64,000 nucleotides of DNA from Glossina fuscipes (taxonomy: Eukaryota > Arthropoda > Insecta > Diptera > Glossinidae): the NCBI RefSeq assembly GCF_014805625.2, contig NW_023998414.1, positions 9,023,914 through 9,087,913 on the forward strand, in the 5' to 3' direction. A program made the position numbers and the translations under genes. The notes beneath the pieces are model-generated. The model ran no database searches. It was not told the DNA's origin and worked only from the letters and a program-made list of their open reading frames with translations. Of the stretch, positions 24,546 through 35,920 are shown in pieces; the first letter of the stretch is position 1; every line of letters begins with the position of its first letter.

Positions 24546-25830
24546 GGACGAAATTACAAAAATTGACCTCCCTAAAACGAACTGTAATTTCGTAAACTAA
24601 CGATCGTAAAATTTCCGAATATTTTGTTTGAAAGTTTACACAATGTAAAAATTGTATGATTTCGCCAATAGTGACCACAACTATGTATTATTCTAAGAAG
24701 TTATTGAATAATGCATTATATATATATATATATATATATATGTACATATATATGTATATAAAAGTATATACATATATTGGTAATAATATTTATATAGTAT
24801 TACATAAACAATTTAATAAACTTTACATATATTTTCGAATTGCGAGCAAAATACTATAAAATAAATGAAACTACTTTCCCCCAAATAATGGCCGTAAAGG
24901 ACAAATCGACTATGAGCTATATTTTATGAAATTATATTTGCAGAAAATAGTAGAAAAGGCAAAAGAGAACAATTTGTAAATCGGGATTGATGAGCGCAAA
25001 AATCAATAGTCAATTACTTTGAATAGGTCGCAAAATCGTTTCAAATTGATGTATGGAATGCTGTAATAGGTGAAAGAAAAATATTTATCGCCACTTTATT
25101 ATGGAATATATCATCTATGTTACATAAATTCATATATCTAAATTTATGCTTTTGTAACTTAACGTTATTGTCTTACACTTAGTAATTCGCTTGCATTCGC
25201 TTAATGGGATAGTATGTAACTCGAATACTATATACATTTATATACTAATATAATGACAGTTATTTTTAAACAATATTTTGCTCGCTTTGAAGTGATATTT
25301 TTGCATACACTGTGTAGTTGATTCTAATAAATATTTATCAATACCTGCCAACATACGTTGTCAGATAGCGATCATCCTTTCTTGCAAGTTTTCTTGGCTT
25401 TTCCAAACTTTTTACACTCATAAATATTGATAAGTTATACATATATTTGCGAGCAGATTATGTGAACTTTCTACGGACGCTGAGCTGTCTCTGCCTTCAA
25501 AGCGGCGCGAGCCTATCTTTGATTATTGCAAGATATTAAAAGGTTTGCTTTCTCAGTAATATTTTTTTTTTTTAGATAACGCAAGTTTGTTATCCAATAG
25601 CCTTGACAGTGTTGATTACCACAAGTAAACGTTTCTTTTATGCTTAAGCCGATTTGCCTCACACTTTCAAAATGAATGAATTATTAAAACCGGTTGCATG
25701 GTTTACCGTTTCTGCTACCGAACCTCGACCAGGTAGGACTATTTTTTGAATCCCAATTCGTGCAAGAGTTCTAATGGAAAATAAGACTTTATATCTCAAG
25801 AATGTCTAATTTTGAATATATTACGATGAA
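24546..25830. other. AT-rich non-coding stretch with TA tract
   Basis: TA-rich tract at about 24717-24780, T-run at 25560-25574. No gene is seen. Confidence 0.4.
24717..24775. repeat. (AT)n microsatellite, interrupted
   Basis: TATATA runs interrupted by GTACA and GTATA units. Confidence 0.85.
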
Positions 25831-25834
25831 AATT

Positions 25835-26080
25835 TGTCCTTAGTAATACCATAGGGAATTTAGATCACATATATCAAATTTTTAGACCCCATCATATATA
25901 GAGAATCTCTCGAGAGCAATTCAGTTGACAAGTAAATTAAGTCTCCTAAATTTAGATCACATTAACGATTGAGTACCTTGCAGTAAGCAAAAAAATGATG
26001 TCTAATGTTTGCTATATTATTAATGTGGTTTAAGGCATGTAACGGTCACCCTTGCCCGGCTATAGCATTCTTGCTTATTT
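25835..26080 (-). repeat. Family-B INE-1-like repeat, 5' part, reverse orientation
   Basis: On the minus strand the right end reads AAGCAAGAATGCTATAGCCG, then GGGCAAGGGTGACCG, as in the starts at 28661 and 37347. At 25850-25875 the plus strand GGGAATTTAGATCACATA matches GGAATTTGGATCACATAG at 40159, inside the other reverse copy. The GGAC block and 3' half are missing. Confidence 0.6.
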
Positions 26081-28660
26081 TGACTATAAAATGTTTACTG
26101 ATAAGAATACTCTATGAACGTTTATCTCTAATTATCATATAGTTTTTTTTTTTTTTTCAAAGTTGTCTTGCCACGCCTTCAAAGTAAGCGGCTCAACTAA
26201 GAATATGTATGGGTCTAGTTTCAAGTTTTATTTTTTCAAAAATGAGGTTTATTGACCGATTTTGATACCCCATTTCTCTTGTGGCAAAAACCATTGATAA
26301 TTTTTGCGGATCTATGAAACACGCAGAAAGACTTAACATCGGTTTATGTATGATTATGTGGATTATGTGGACTTGAATTAAGTTTATCTGTTTGTTCATT
26401 GTATGTTCTGCCTATGTATTTTTAATTTCAAAAAGTCACAACACGCAGTTCTCGAGATAAAGTCTTCACATGTTTTGGTTGAGCGACAAAAAACCCTATG
26501 CTGCTCTTCATATAAAACCTTCTTCTGAAAAAGTATAATTTATATATATAAATAATTTTCAAAATTTGATGCTTATGCTTAGCATTTAGAAGAAATAGAT
26601 TTTATGAAAATTCAAATTACTGGCTGATAGTATTAGTTTGGAATTTTTCACTAATCAAAATTGTATCTTCTGTAAGTACTTTTGATAAGCATTTCCGTTT
26701 GATTGTTGCATTTAACATAACAGAATTGGTTTACCTTCATCCATTGGCACAGTGGGTATAAAATAAAATTTAATTTGCTCTTGAGCTTATAGAAATGATA
26801 TAAAAAGCAATTCATAAAAACAAAGTGAGCATACAAGGACAAACTTACGAATATTGCTTGTTTATCATTTTTTTAGAAAAGACAATGTGACATATGTACT
26901 TAAATTGATGTTCGTTTGCATACATATATAGGGTACGATAGTATATGTGTGTAAGTGTATAAAATATAACCATGACATCTTGCTTTATATGTACATATAT
27001 AAATGTTTAGACATATGAAATTAAATAAATATCATAATAAAGCATAAAAAAATACATGTAAATGTATATGGAAATGGAGAAACATAGACACACGCGCACG
27101 CACGTCAATATATAAAATTATGCTATTGTTACATGCTAACGCATTTATTTAAATAAAACATAGTTAGAGATGAAATACAATTTATTGCGATTATTTCTCA
27201 GACCAATCATCTCTCCCGCCTTCATTTCTCTTCCAATTCACCTTTTGTTCCTAACTGTGGAAATCACGCAGATAGGCGTACATTTCTGTACAAGGTTATA
27301 TAGTAGGTCATGTATGAGTAACGTGACACAATAACGATGACAATAATGATGTTCATCATTCATCATCATTATCATCGTTATCGTCATCATCGTTATTATT
27401 TGGTTTTATGATGAATGGTTATTAAGCCCTTTTTGGTTTTATACACTCTTCAAGTTAAATAGGCGAGAAGACAAAAAAAAAAAAAGAAAAAAAAAGAAAA
27501 AGAAAAGAAAAGCACATAAAAAACAAACATATATGCATATATCAAATTGATGAGTTGCTTTCTTTTCATTTCTGTATATATCCATACGAGATATGTATGT
27601 TATGTGCCTCGTACTTGTTACTGTTCTTTTTTTCGTTTTCTTTTTCTTTTTTTTTTCTCTTTATTTCTCTTTCGATGGTTCAAGTAATCAAATGTACGCC
27701 TTTGGCATTAAATTATACACTAACCGTATGTCGTCTACGGAGGAAAACAGTGCTTTCGAGGAGCGTCTGAAATATATTTATAGAATCATATTTTACTTTC
27801 CTAAGCTGTTTCACTGTTTTGCCTGAAAACTTAAACGGGATTTATTTATTTATTTACTCTTCTTTTTCGGTTTCTTGCTTTTCATTTCGATGGAAAATGA
27901 AATAATGTTTCAGTTTTCATTTACTCTCTCTTTTTCATTATTAGCTGTCTTTAGTTTCATTTTTTTCTCTCATTTTCCCTTTAGTCAAATCTTTCCTTCT
28001 TTCACAGATAATAAAGAAGATTTTATTATCACACGTTTACTTTCATGTCGGAAAAGTTTTTTTTCGTTTTTTTTATTTTGTTTGTTAGTTAGTTGTCTTT
28101 CGCAGAAAAATGCTTCCTAAGAATGCCTTATTTGCTATATTCGTGCATAGAGATTATCATCTTGAAATTTTCATTTCATTTCCCTTGTGCAGTTGTAGAT
28201 AGGAAATGATTCCCTTGTGATTCGTTTGCTTTTTTTGTGAACATTGAAATAGTATAGCATTGAAACAGAAGTTGTTGTTGTTGTTAATTATAAAAGTGGC
28301 TGCAAGAGTTTTTCAAGAAAAAATGGAATCAGTTGTCAGCAAGATTTGATTTGCATATTCCTTCCTTATCATCCAATAGTAGGAATTAAGTTTTTACCTA
28401 CGTCACGAAAAGATTTTTGTATATTTTTGCAAAGGTGTTAAAGCAAGGCTATGAAGCAAACGCATGCCATTCAATGGCGGTGGGCTTATTTACATCTATA
28501 TGATGTCCATTGACTTCGGGTTTGACGAATTTTCATTTGTTGAATTACTTCTGGCAGTAGTCATCATAACAAAAAAGGCTAACAGCCTGCACATCTATTT
28601 CTTGGTGACGTCTTTAGGTTAAAGCGCGTGAAAGTGAGGCTAATCAGTTGGCAAATATTT
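26081..28660. other. AT-rich non-coding stretch
   Basis: Holds a T-run (about 26142-26157), an A-rich AAAAG stretch (27470-27512), pyrimidine-rich segments around 27620-28090 and the ATCATC palindrome described separately. Open frames at 27555-28120 are phenylalanine/serine-rich by-products of T-runs. Confidence 0.45.
27328..27402. repeat. Imperfect palindrome of GAT/ATC trinucleotides
   Basis: AACGATGACAATAATGATG (27331-27349) is followed after a few bases by CATCATTATCATCGTTATCG and CATCATCGTTATTATT. The two sides can pair into a long imperfect hairpin. The simple-sequence composition makes slippage plus inversion the likeliest origin. Confidence 0.65.
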
Positions 28661-29280
28661 TAAGAATGCTATAGTCAACGACAAGGTCAACCATTAGATA
28701 CCCTACACCACTTCGTTTAATAAATAATACACCAAAAATTAAGCATCATTTTTATGTAAATGCATAATTTCCACGAAAGCCCTCGCATTGAAAGATGCTC
28801 AAACGTCAACGTGGTCTAAACTTAATAAATTTAAATTACTTGCTAAAGATTTTATTATATTCTAGTTACTTTCGTCATAGCAAGTCACATGATCGACATT
28901 GAGACCATTGAAGAGTTTGTTTTCATGAGAGCCTCTACATATACGGTGCGGTCTATATAATAGACCTATGTGGCCCAAATTCGCTAAGGTTAATTTTTAT
29001 GTCAAATGATTCATCAAGAAAGAAGTATTGAAAATTAGGCGGTTTTACCATATATGAAAATTATGTTTATATTTTATATAACGACCTATCAAAATAAGTC
29101 ATTATACGAGGAGGGGTTGAAAAGTGCTCTAATTCTAACCTTTCGTCCTTGAACTAAAAACCGTCAATCAAATTTCATCGAAAATGGCGCCCAGTAGGTT
29201 GAACATGATAATACATGGACAGATGGACGGACTGATAGACAAGGTTGAAATAAAATTTTATACGATCGATATACTAAAAC
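28661..29280 (+). mobile_element. Family-B INE-1-like dispersed repeat, nearly complete
   Basis: The 5' end AAGAATGCTATAGTCAACGA and ATTAGATACCCTACACCACT are typical of dipteran INE-1-type repeats. AATACACCAAAAATTAAGCA (28725) and AAATGCATAATTTCCACG match the reverse copy at 40340-40400 closely over about 65 bp. The central segment has CGTCCTTGAACTAAAAACCG and GTAGGTTGAACATG, followed by a GGACAGATGGACGGACTGAT block at 29218-29237. The short open frame at 29184-29375 lies in the repeat and is not a gene. Confidence 0.7.
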
Positions 29281-30955
29281 GTATCCTTCTAAGTCCACAA
29301 TCATCCACTTCTGTGAAATGCAAAAATGATTATAATCAGTCCAGTGAAGCTAAAGTAAATAATTGTTTGAACTGATAGGTATCAAAAATATATATATATA
29401 TATATAAAAAATTAATCCTTTTACTTATATTTTATATTTATACAATTATAAAATTTGACCGCTTTGAAGAATTAATAAAAAATTTTATTTGAACGTGGGA
29501 TTGGTTCGTTGGCTCAATTCGAAATTCTTTCGATTGAGTTGAAGCACATGTTTGTACGTTATATTGTGATGCGTAAATAAACGTTTTTCAATGGGAGCTA
29601 GAAAAAATTTTCCAAACATATTGAAGAAAATGTAATATTCTTATAAAAAATTGTTGTGATATAATTCTATTAAGCGGGAAAGGTAAAAAGAAAATAAAAC
29701 TACTGAAGAATTGAATCTGTTGGATCTGTTGAGTTTGTTGAACATTTCTGATTGATTCCAATTGTGTTATGTTGCTTCGATTGTCGCTCGTAGGTGAAGT
29801 GTATTTTACTCTCCGATATAAAGCGAAGATAGTATTATTATCTAGCGACAACGTTTTTGAAGGGAACTTTTTAAATAAAATACTGATATTATTAGAAAGT
29901 TGTTCGCAACAATTTGCATTTTTCGTATATTTATATATGTGATGCAATATCACATCGATTGAGTTTAGTCGCATATTATTCACACCTCACTGCGCTACAC
30001 ACATTACAGGATTTTCTTTCAGGTTTCTTATAACATCTATTCGATCACCTTTCCATTGGCTAGAAACCTTTTATTTATTAACGACCTGCTTCTATGAGAT
30101 TATCATGTAAAGTTGTAAAGTGTAAAAGACTTTGCTATTATCCTTAACTAACACACTTAAAGCATGAATTCATTACCGGAGCCTTCATTTGTTTGTATAT
30201 AGCGATGGATATGGGATTTTTTTTCTTTCCGATAAAGTAATTATCAATTTTTTTAGAGGTGGAGAGGGGAAAGTGTAATTCGAACACAGAATCAGTGATC
30301 TATTGAAACTATTGGACAAAGAGTGGAGAGTAGCATTGTCGGATGATAACATTCCAAGTTAGAACTAGAAATATTTCAAAATGGGAATTTTCTATATGAG
30401 GCCGAATTGGTGGATACTAAATACTCACGATATCAGGACTCATTTTTTGAAGCAACTGCATCAACTATCGTAGGTAGTAGTTTTTTATTTATTGTTTTAC
30501 TCGGTTGCAACAAACCGAAGTAAATTATCAAAAAAAATGTGGCGATCATGGATATTCATTCAACTTTATTCCCAATATTAATGGTTCGCATACTCTGTTA
30601 AGTATTGTGAGGCATACAATTTTCAACACTCGTAAGCAGCTCGCTTAGCAATACTTTGCTTCGATTTAAGAGAAACAAGTTAAGTTTTCCGCAAATTCCG
30701 GTTATTTTGTTAGAGAATCGCAACCATTCAAAGCTCTGTGCTATGTTATGCACGCTTTAATGTGGTAACTTAGCCAATGCATTCAAATGAAGAAGTCATA
30801 GCTTTATTTAGCATCCCACATTACCACCTACCCCCTCTGTCCCGTAAAAAACGAAGCGAAATACCCTCTACTTCCAATACATGGACGTGTGCATTTAATT
30901 AAAGCTTTCTCCATAATTTTAGGAGTAATATTTTCTAAACTGTTAAATAATTGAT
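29281..30955. other. Non-coding stretch with one unassigned minus-strand open frame
   Basis: Includes a TA tract near 29388-29405 and a 131-codon minus-strand open frame (29588-29983). That frame contains NCCEQLSNNISILFKKF and a Gln/Thr-rich VQQTQQIQQIQ segment. It shows no domain and no trustworthy splice sites, so I leave it as unassigned rather than a gene. Confidence 0.4.
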
Positions 30956-30959
30956 AAAA

Positions 30960-31482
30960 ATCTCGTAGATAACAAACTTTCTTTTATTTAAAAAGTAAAA
31001 AAAAAAAAAAAAAATAAATAAAAAAATAAATAAATAAACAAAAATACTCTTGAAAAACACCTTACGCAACGGGAAACAATAAAACATATCTTGAGACATT
31101 TTTTTAACCGTACAAAAGAAAAAAAAAAAAGAAAATAAATAAATAAAATGCAACCCAACAAATCCAAAAATTCTTAACATTTATAAAACCCAATTCTTAT
31201 GACAATGGAAACATAATAAAAAAAAAAAAAAAAAAAAAAAAACAAAACCAAAAAAACGTTTTATAAAACAATTATATATTTTTATACGGCAACCCGAAAA
31301 CAAAAAAAAAAAAAAAAACAAAAAAAAGAAGAAAACGAATTTAAAGGAAGCGCAAGAAAACCACAAATTTGAAAAAGGAAAATAAGTTTTTGTTTTTTTT
31401 TTTTCAAAAAAACGAACACAAAAGAAAGTAACGGGAAAAATAAATATTTCTATTAAAAAAAGCTCAAAAATTCATTACGAAA
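30960..31482 (+). promoter_or_regulatory. Poly(A)-dense leader: candidate 5' UTR/promoter-proximal DNA
   Basis: Dense A-tracts (about 30998-31013, 31121-31131, 31219-31242, 31301-31318) and AAATAAATAAAT units, followed by A-rich text with T-run (31393-31404) up to the ATG at 31483. The immediate start context ACGAAAATG fits the fly preference for purine/A before ATG. I see no convincing TATA/Inr pair, so the transcription start is not placed. The regulatory role is inferred from position. Minus-strand open frames here are phenylalanine runs from the A-tracts. Confidence 0.4.
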
Positions 31483-31593
31483 ATGTCGGTTGATCTGAGT
31501 GTACAGCAAGAGCCTACAGTATCTGTTATAACTACAGTGCCGATGGCCGCCAATGGGGGTGAAATGGATGCTTTATTATTAGGTCGCATAGGG
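31483..31593 (+). CDS. First coding exon of an unidentified host gene
   Basis: The frame starts MSVDLSVQQEPTVSV and ends GEMDALLLGRIG, 37 codons, directly before GTAAGTATT at 31594, a near-perfect splice donor (GGG|GTAAGT). Splicing here would leave phase 0. Composition differs sharply from the surrounding DNA: few homopolymers, GC-richer third positions and a balanced amino-acid mix, against the Phe/Lys/Ile-rich open frames nearby. The open frame continues past the donor, but its residues there (SFLAFNFNFHDYYFLF) look like translated intron. The protein N-terminus shows no signal peptide; it is acidic/Thr-Val rich, as in cytoplasmic or regulatory proteins. I cannot name the gene. The next exon is not recognisable downstream in this window. 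Confidence 0.6.
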
Positions 31594-33045
31594 GTAAGTA
31601 TTAAAGCAGGCTTTCATTCTTTCTTGGCTTTTAACTTTAACTTTCACGATTATTACTTTTTGTTTTGTAGTGCAATAATTTTTATTCAAATTACATCTTT
31701 TATATTATACTTAATAATTTTACAAAACGCTTACTTCAAAAAAAAAAAATTTTTTTAGCAAAAGTCTTAGAAAAATCTTTTAATAAAATTCTGTATATAT
31801 ATAGAAAATTAATCTTTCAAAGTCTTGCCTAAACAGCATGCTTCAATCAATATGTTCGACACATTAGACAAAAATTAAAATATATGTATATGTATGTACA
31901 TAACTTCACAGGTACACATATACTCATATATAATATATATGTAGTTATATAGTCTTGACTTACACGATCGATATGCTTTTTGAAAGATATTCAAAATTGA
32001 AGGCATTCATACTGAATAGAATATCATGTCCGAACTGAACAGTCAAATGGCACACGGAAACCTCAAGGATTCCTATGAAAATAATGAAAGTATTAATAAT
32101 AAAACTTTTATTCAAAATGTGGTCTTCTGCATCAATTTTCATTCTTTAAAAAAAAAACACAAATTTTGCATATGATAGCTGCACAGGTAACCTTGCAGCT
32201 TGCACCTTGAACGCAGATATAATCTCTTCGCAGCATTGCTGCTACGTGCGAGAAAATTGAATTATTTAAGTGTTTAAACGCAGTGGCCCGAATCCATCGA
32301 TATAACGCGTCGGTTGCGGCTGCTTCAACACTTCTGTTTCTCCAGCTTGTGATTGCACAAAATCTAAGGCTGAGATAAAAATATTCAACATTTTATAAAT
32401 GAATATTATCTGGGGTAAATTATCCTCCCCCTCTCTCTCGCTCACTCTGAACTTTTTATCCATTTATTAAATAATCATAAAGATTTATTCGGAAAAATGA
32501 AATTTCCAATCACTATATTCTTCGATAAGAGATATGAGGACAGAAGTAAGAAAAAATTAAATTTATTTAAACAAATCGTTTCAAAGACACTTGTTATCAA
32601 TATATGAGTCATTATTTTCAATGCTCGTGAGTGTCAAGACAAGTGAAGTGGTTTACGTTTACATAGAAAAATCGCACATATGTCGAGCAATGTAAAGCAC
32701 AAATATCGTGTAAGTCGAGGGATTAGTGCATATTGGATAAGAAAATATCAAAAATGTTAAATTCGCATTACGACGAATCTTGGGCACCCACCACCACCAA
32801 TATTAAATCCAAAATATTGCTTAGTTTTATAGCGAAAGTGTCCCTAAGTCGTTACACGTGTGCTTAATACTGATAACAAATCGATATATGTAAACAAACG
32901 ACGATATCTTAGATAGAATGTTTTGTTAAGTTTGTTAGTAAAAAAGTATTGAGCTTGTTAATATTTTAGCCACTTTTTTTTATTTATGGGGCAACCAATG
33001 CCGTTTTTCTGTATCTTATCTGGAATCTTGAACGAAGGTACATAT
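31594..33045 (+). other. Presumed start of the large first intron
   Basis: AT-rich DNA beginning with the GTAAGT donor. No acceptor-exon pair is convincing. TA-rich tracts lie around 31794-31802 and 31875-31945. Confidence 0.4.
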
Positions 33046-33425
33046 AATACGCGTATAAATGAACTGCAGGCTGGGAAACAGTTAGAAAGTGATTTGTGGA
33101 AATTTTAATCTTGAAAACTATGAAAATTCGTACACGTCCGTTCCTTCGTTCATTGGAAAATCAACCCAAGAAGTAATCTTTAACATGGACTGGAAACGTC
33201 TCTTGATTGCAGCGTATAGATGCAGTCATACATATGTAGCGCATTAGCAGCTCACAAAATCAGAAGATGTATGAAAATGAGTCGAAACCTTGAAGTTGCT
33301 AACCGCGATAGTTTTCGCAAGCTACTCGTTAAGAGTCAAAAGGTACATATATCCATTACTAACACGCGATATGTAAAGCAGCGTTCAGTTTCTATAGCTC
33401 TCATGAAAGCGATAGTGAACATCTA
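33046..33425 (+). pseudogene. Decayed mariner remnant, second copy
   Basis: GGGAAACAGTTAGAAAGTG (33073), ACACGTCCGTTCCTTCG (33132) and CACAAAATCAGAAGATGTAT (33253) line up in order with GAAACAGTTAGAAAGTGGTC (9950), ACACGTCCGTCCGTC (10020) and AAGATGTGTGAAAATGGGTC (10174). These are the same mariner positions: the TV..WF helix, the linker after SLED, and the KMDRWVPH-type region. Stops and frameshifts are many and no ITRs are seen. It lies in the presumed intron of the 31.5-kb gene. Confidence 0.55.
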
Positions 33426-33610
33426 AACGGAGTGACGGACGTATGCAAGTCAATTTAAATTCTAACTGTTTAGAAATGCACGAACGAGCGGGCTTTAGTC
33501 AGTCTCGATTCTTATTGCATAGGTAGAGTAGAAATCGAATCGAAGGCGCATTATTTTTTAGATTACCGAATCTTCACAATTCTGTAAAGCTTATGTTTTG
33601 CTTATTACAA

Positions 33611-33628
33611 AGAAGAAGAAGAAGAAGA
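33611..33628. repeat. (GAA)n short microsatellite
   Basis: Six GAA/AAG units. Confidence 0.85.
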
Positions 33629-35898
33629 GTTAATATCGTATTAGAAGAGTTTAGTTAAAGATGTCGGTGGTGGGTATAATATCGCCTTTACTTGCATGTT
33701 TCCTCCGCTCTTACACCGAAAGTCTGGTGCACTTTAATACGTTCTCTATTGATACTTTAGATAAGATTGATTTGATAGATTTATTATTTAGTTTAGAAGC
33801 GAAATTCAAACATTTGTCATATGTTGTCTCATCAATTTCTAGTAAAATTCTATGCAAATCTCTTTAAGTACAAATCAATAACGGTTTTATTTTTTTCATA
33901 CAAAATTTGTAAATTTTTGCTAAGACACATGTTCTGACACTGTTTAAAGCTTAACGTATTCAATAGAAAAGAGAATAAATCTTTACGACATGTAGACACT
34001 CTACTCATAATGTTACACAAGAAATGCCATACCAAAGTAATGGAAAATAATTAATAAATAAATAAATATATAAATGAATAAATGTTAGAACTTGAAAGAA
34101 ACATTCCGAAGCGTTCCTTTTTCTGTACAAGAGATAATTATTATTGAATAATAGAAAAAAGTCTTTTAATTATATTAAAAAATTTTTTTTTTTTTTTTTT
34201 TTTTTTTTGGAGGAAATCATTACAATTGAAATTAAGACGGCCTTCGATATAAAGAAGCAGCACATTGTCAAAGAAGAAGAAGACATCAAAAAACAATTAC
34301 TAACCGATTGCAGTTGTATGGAATTTACTGCAATCATGAAATTTTCATAGCAACTTGTCTTCTTCCTCTCAAGCTAACATATAGTGTATGGTCTAAAGGG
34401 AGAACATATATGTATACATCTGTATGTGTGCGCTTGTGCGTGTATTTTTCTTTATGAGCAATATTATTCTCATTCCATTTCATTGATACTTATTGTATGT
34501 TGCAAAATACCTTTTTGTCACTTTTCACATGAAAACTTTCGTCTTCTACTTCTTTTCCGTTTGCCTTGGGGTCTTGAGAGACAAATTAAAACTAACAACT
34601 TGTTCGACAAGCGTCCAGTAACAATAAACTAAAACCATAAAATATGTTTGTAATTTGTTGAAACCCTCAGAACCGCATCCAACCGCTTCCGCTACATGCA
34701 CACATACACATATACATACATACCTTAAAAATGTAGCAACTCAATCGAAAACATATTTGTTTTATTGATTCTCTTTAAAGAGAGAATTTTACTTATATAA
34801 AATCCGTTATGCTGTGTGTGCCTGTGTATGTTGTCATGTGTACAGTTGTTTTATAAAGATAATCAAAAGTTATGACATCTTGTCGGAAAAGTTAAAAAAT
34901 TTATTTTCTTTTGATTATAGAGAAATCGTATCAGGTTTTTACGATTATAAGATTTTTTTTTTTTTTTTTTGCTTTGCCTTCGTTAGGAGCACCACTAAAA
35001 GCAAATGTTTTTGTGCACGCATGAAAATGTTGCGAACATTTTGATTTTCACGTTATCATCTTCTAGATGAACGATATCAACGCTTTAGTAGTGCACTTCG
35101 AAGTGGACCAATTTGCTATTATTCGATACATTCATGGATACTTTTTCAATAGGTATCTGTTAAGCGCTGATTAATTTTCGACAAAACGGGCAACGATAGT
35201 GCACTGCTTTTTTTAAACCTTTTCTAACGATTTAAAGAATTGGTCCGGTTGATTATTTGTTATCCATTCATCTGGCGCTTGTTATTGGATTACTTGCTTT
35301 TCCCGTAATCGAGATAAAAAAATTTGACATAAAATATTTATTATTTAATGAATGTTAAGTATTGTCGATCTGTTCATGAACATGCTTATAAAAGCAAAGA
35401 CTGAACAAAAGAAAAAAAAAAATATTTTAATTTTAATTTATAGCTTTTAATTGGATTTTTAAACTTGATATGATATAACTGTATGCAAGGGATAATGTAA
35501 AGTTAGCCCACCTTAGCCCAGTCCGTAATGAGTAAGGAGCTATGTGATTTATGTACATATACGTACAGACAGAGTTTTGTACATACACACGCACACATTA
35601 AGGAAGACAATCGGACAGTCTGTAGGATCCGTTTAAATATTAATGCTATGCAAAAATCACAGGGACTCGTTAATAGTGGTATGACTTCTATATGCCATTC
35701 GCTACAGACGAAATTTCGATTTTATTCATTGTAGGCTCATTAATACAAATGCAATTTGTAACTGTTATTGTCGGAATGTCACGCAATTTTGCTTTACTTT
35801 GTCTAAAAATCTTATGGATTCGTTAAAATTCGCGACATTTTAGTATTATCCCACGAACTTATTGAGTGACATGTTGTACATATATATTTATACGGGTG

Positions 35899-35920
35899 TA
35901 TATATATATATATATATATG
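35899..35920. repeat. (TA)n microsatellite
   Basis: About eleven TA units. Confidence 0.9.

Noticed and set aside
27555..28120. Hydrophobic Phe/Ser-rich plus-strand frames
   Set aside because: They come from a pyrimidine-rich tract (CTTTTTCTTT-type) and have no conserved pattern.
30935..31366. Phe-rich minus-strand frames upstream of the exon
   Set aside because: Translations of poly(A) tracts; no membrane-protein features beyond homopolymer phenylalanine.
33661..33867. Frame starting MSVVGIISPLLACF
   Set aside because: No donor site at a sensible place and no continuing similarity; its hydrophobic start is compatible with chance.
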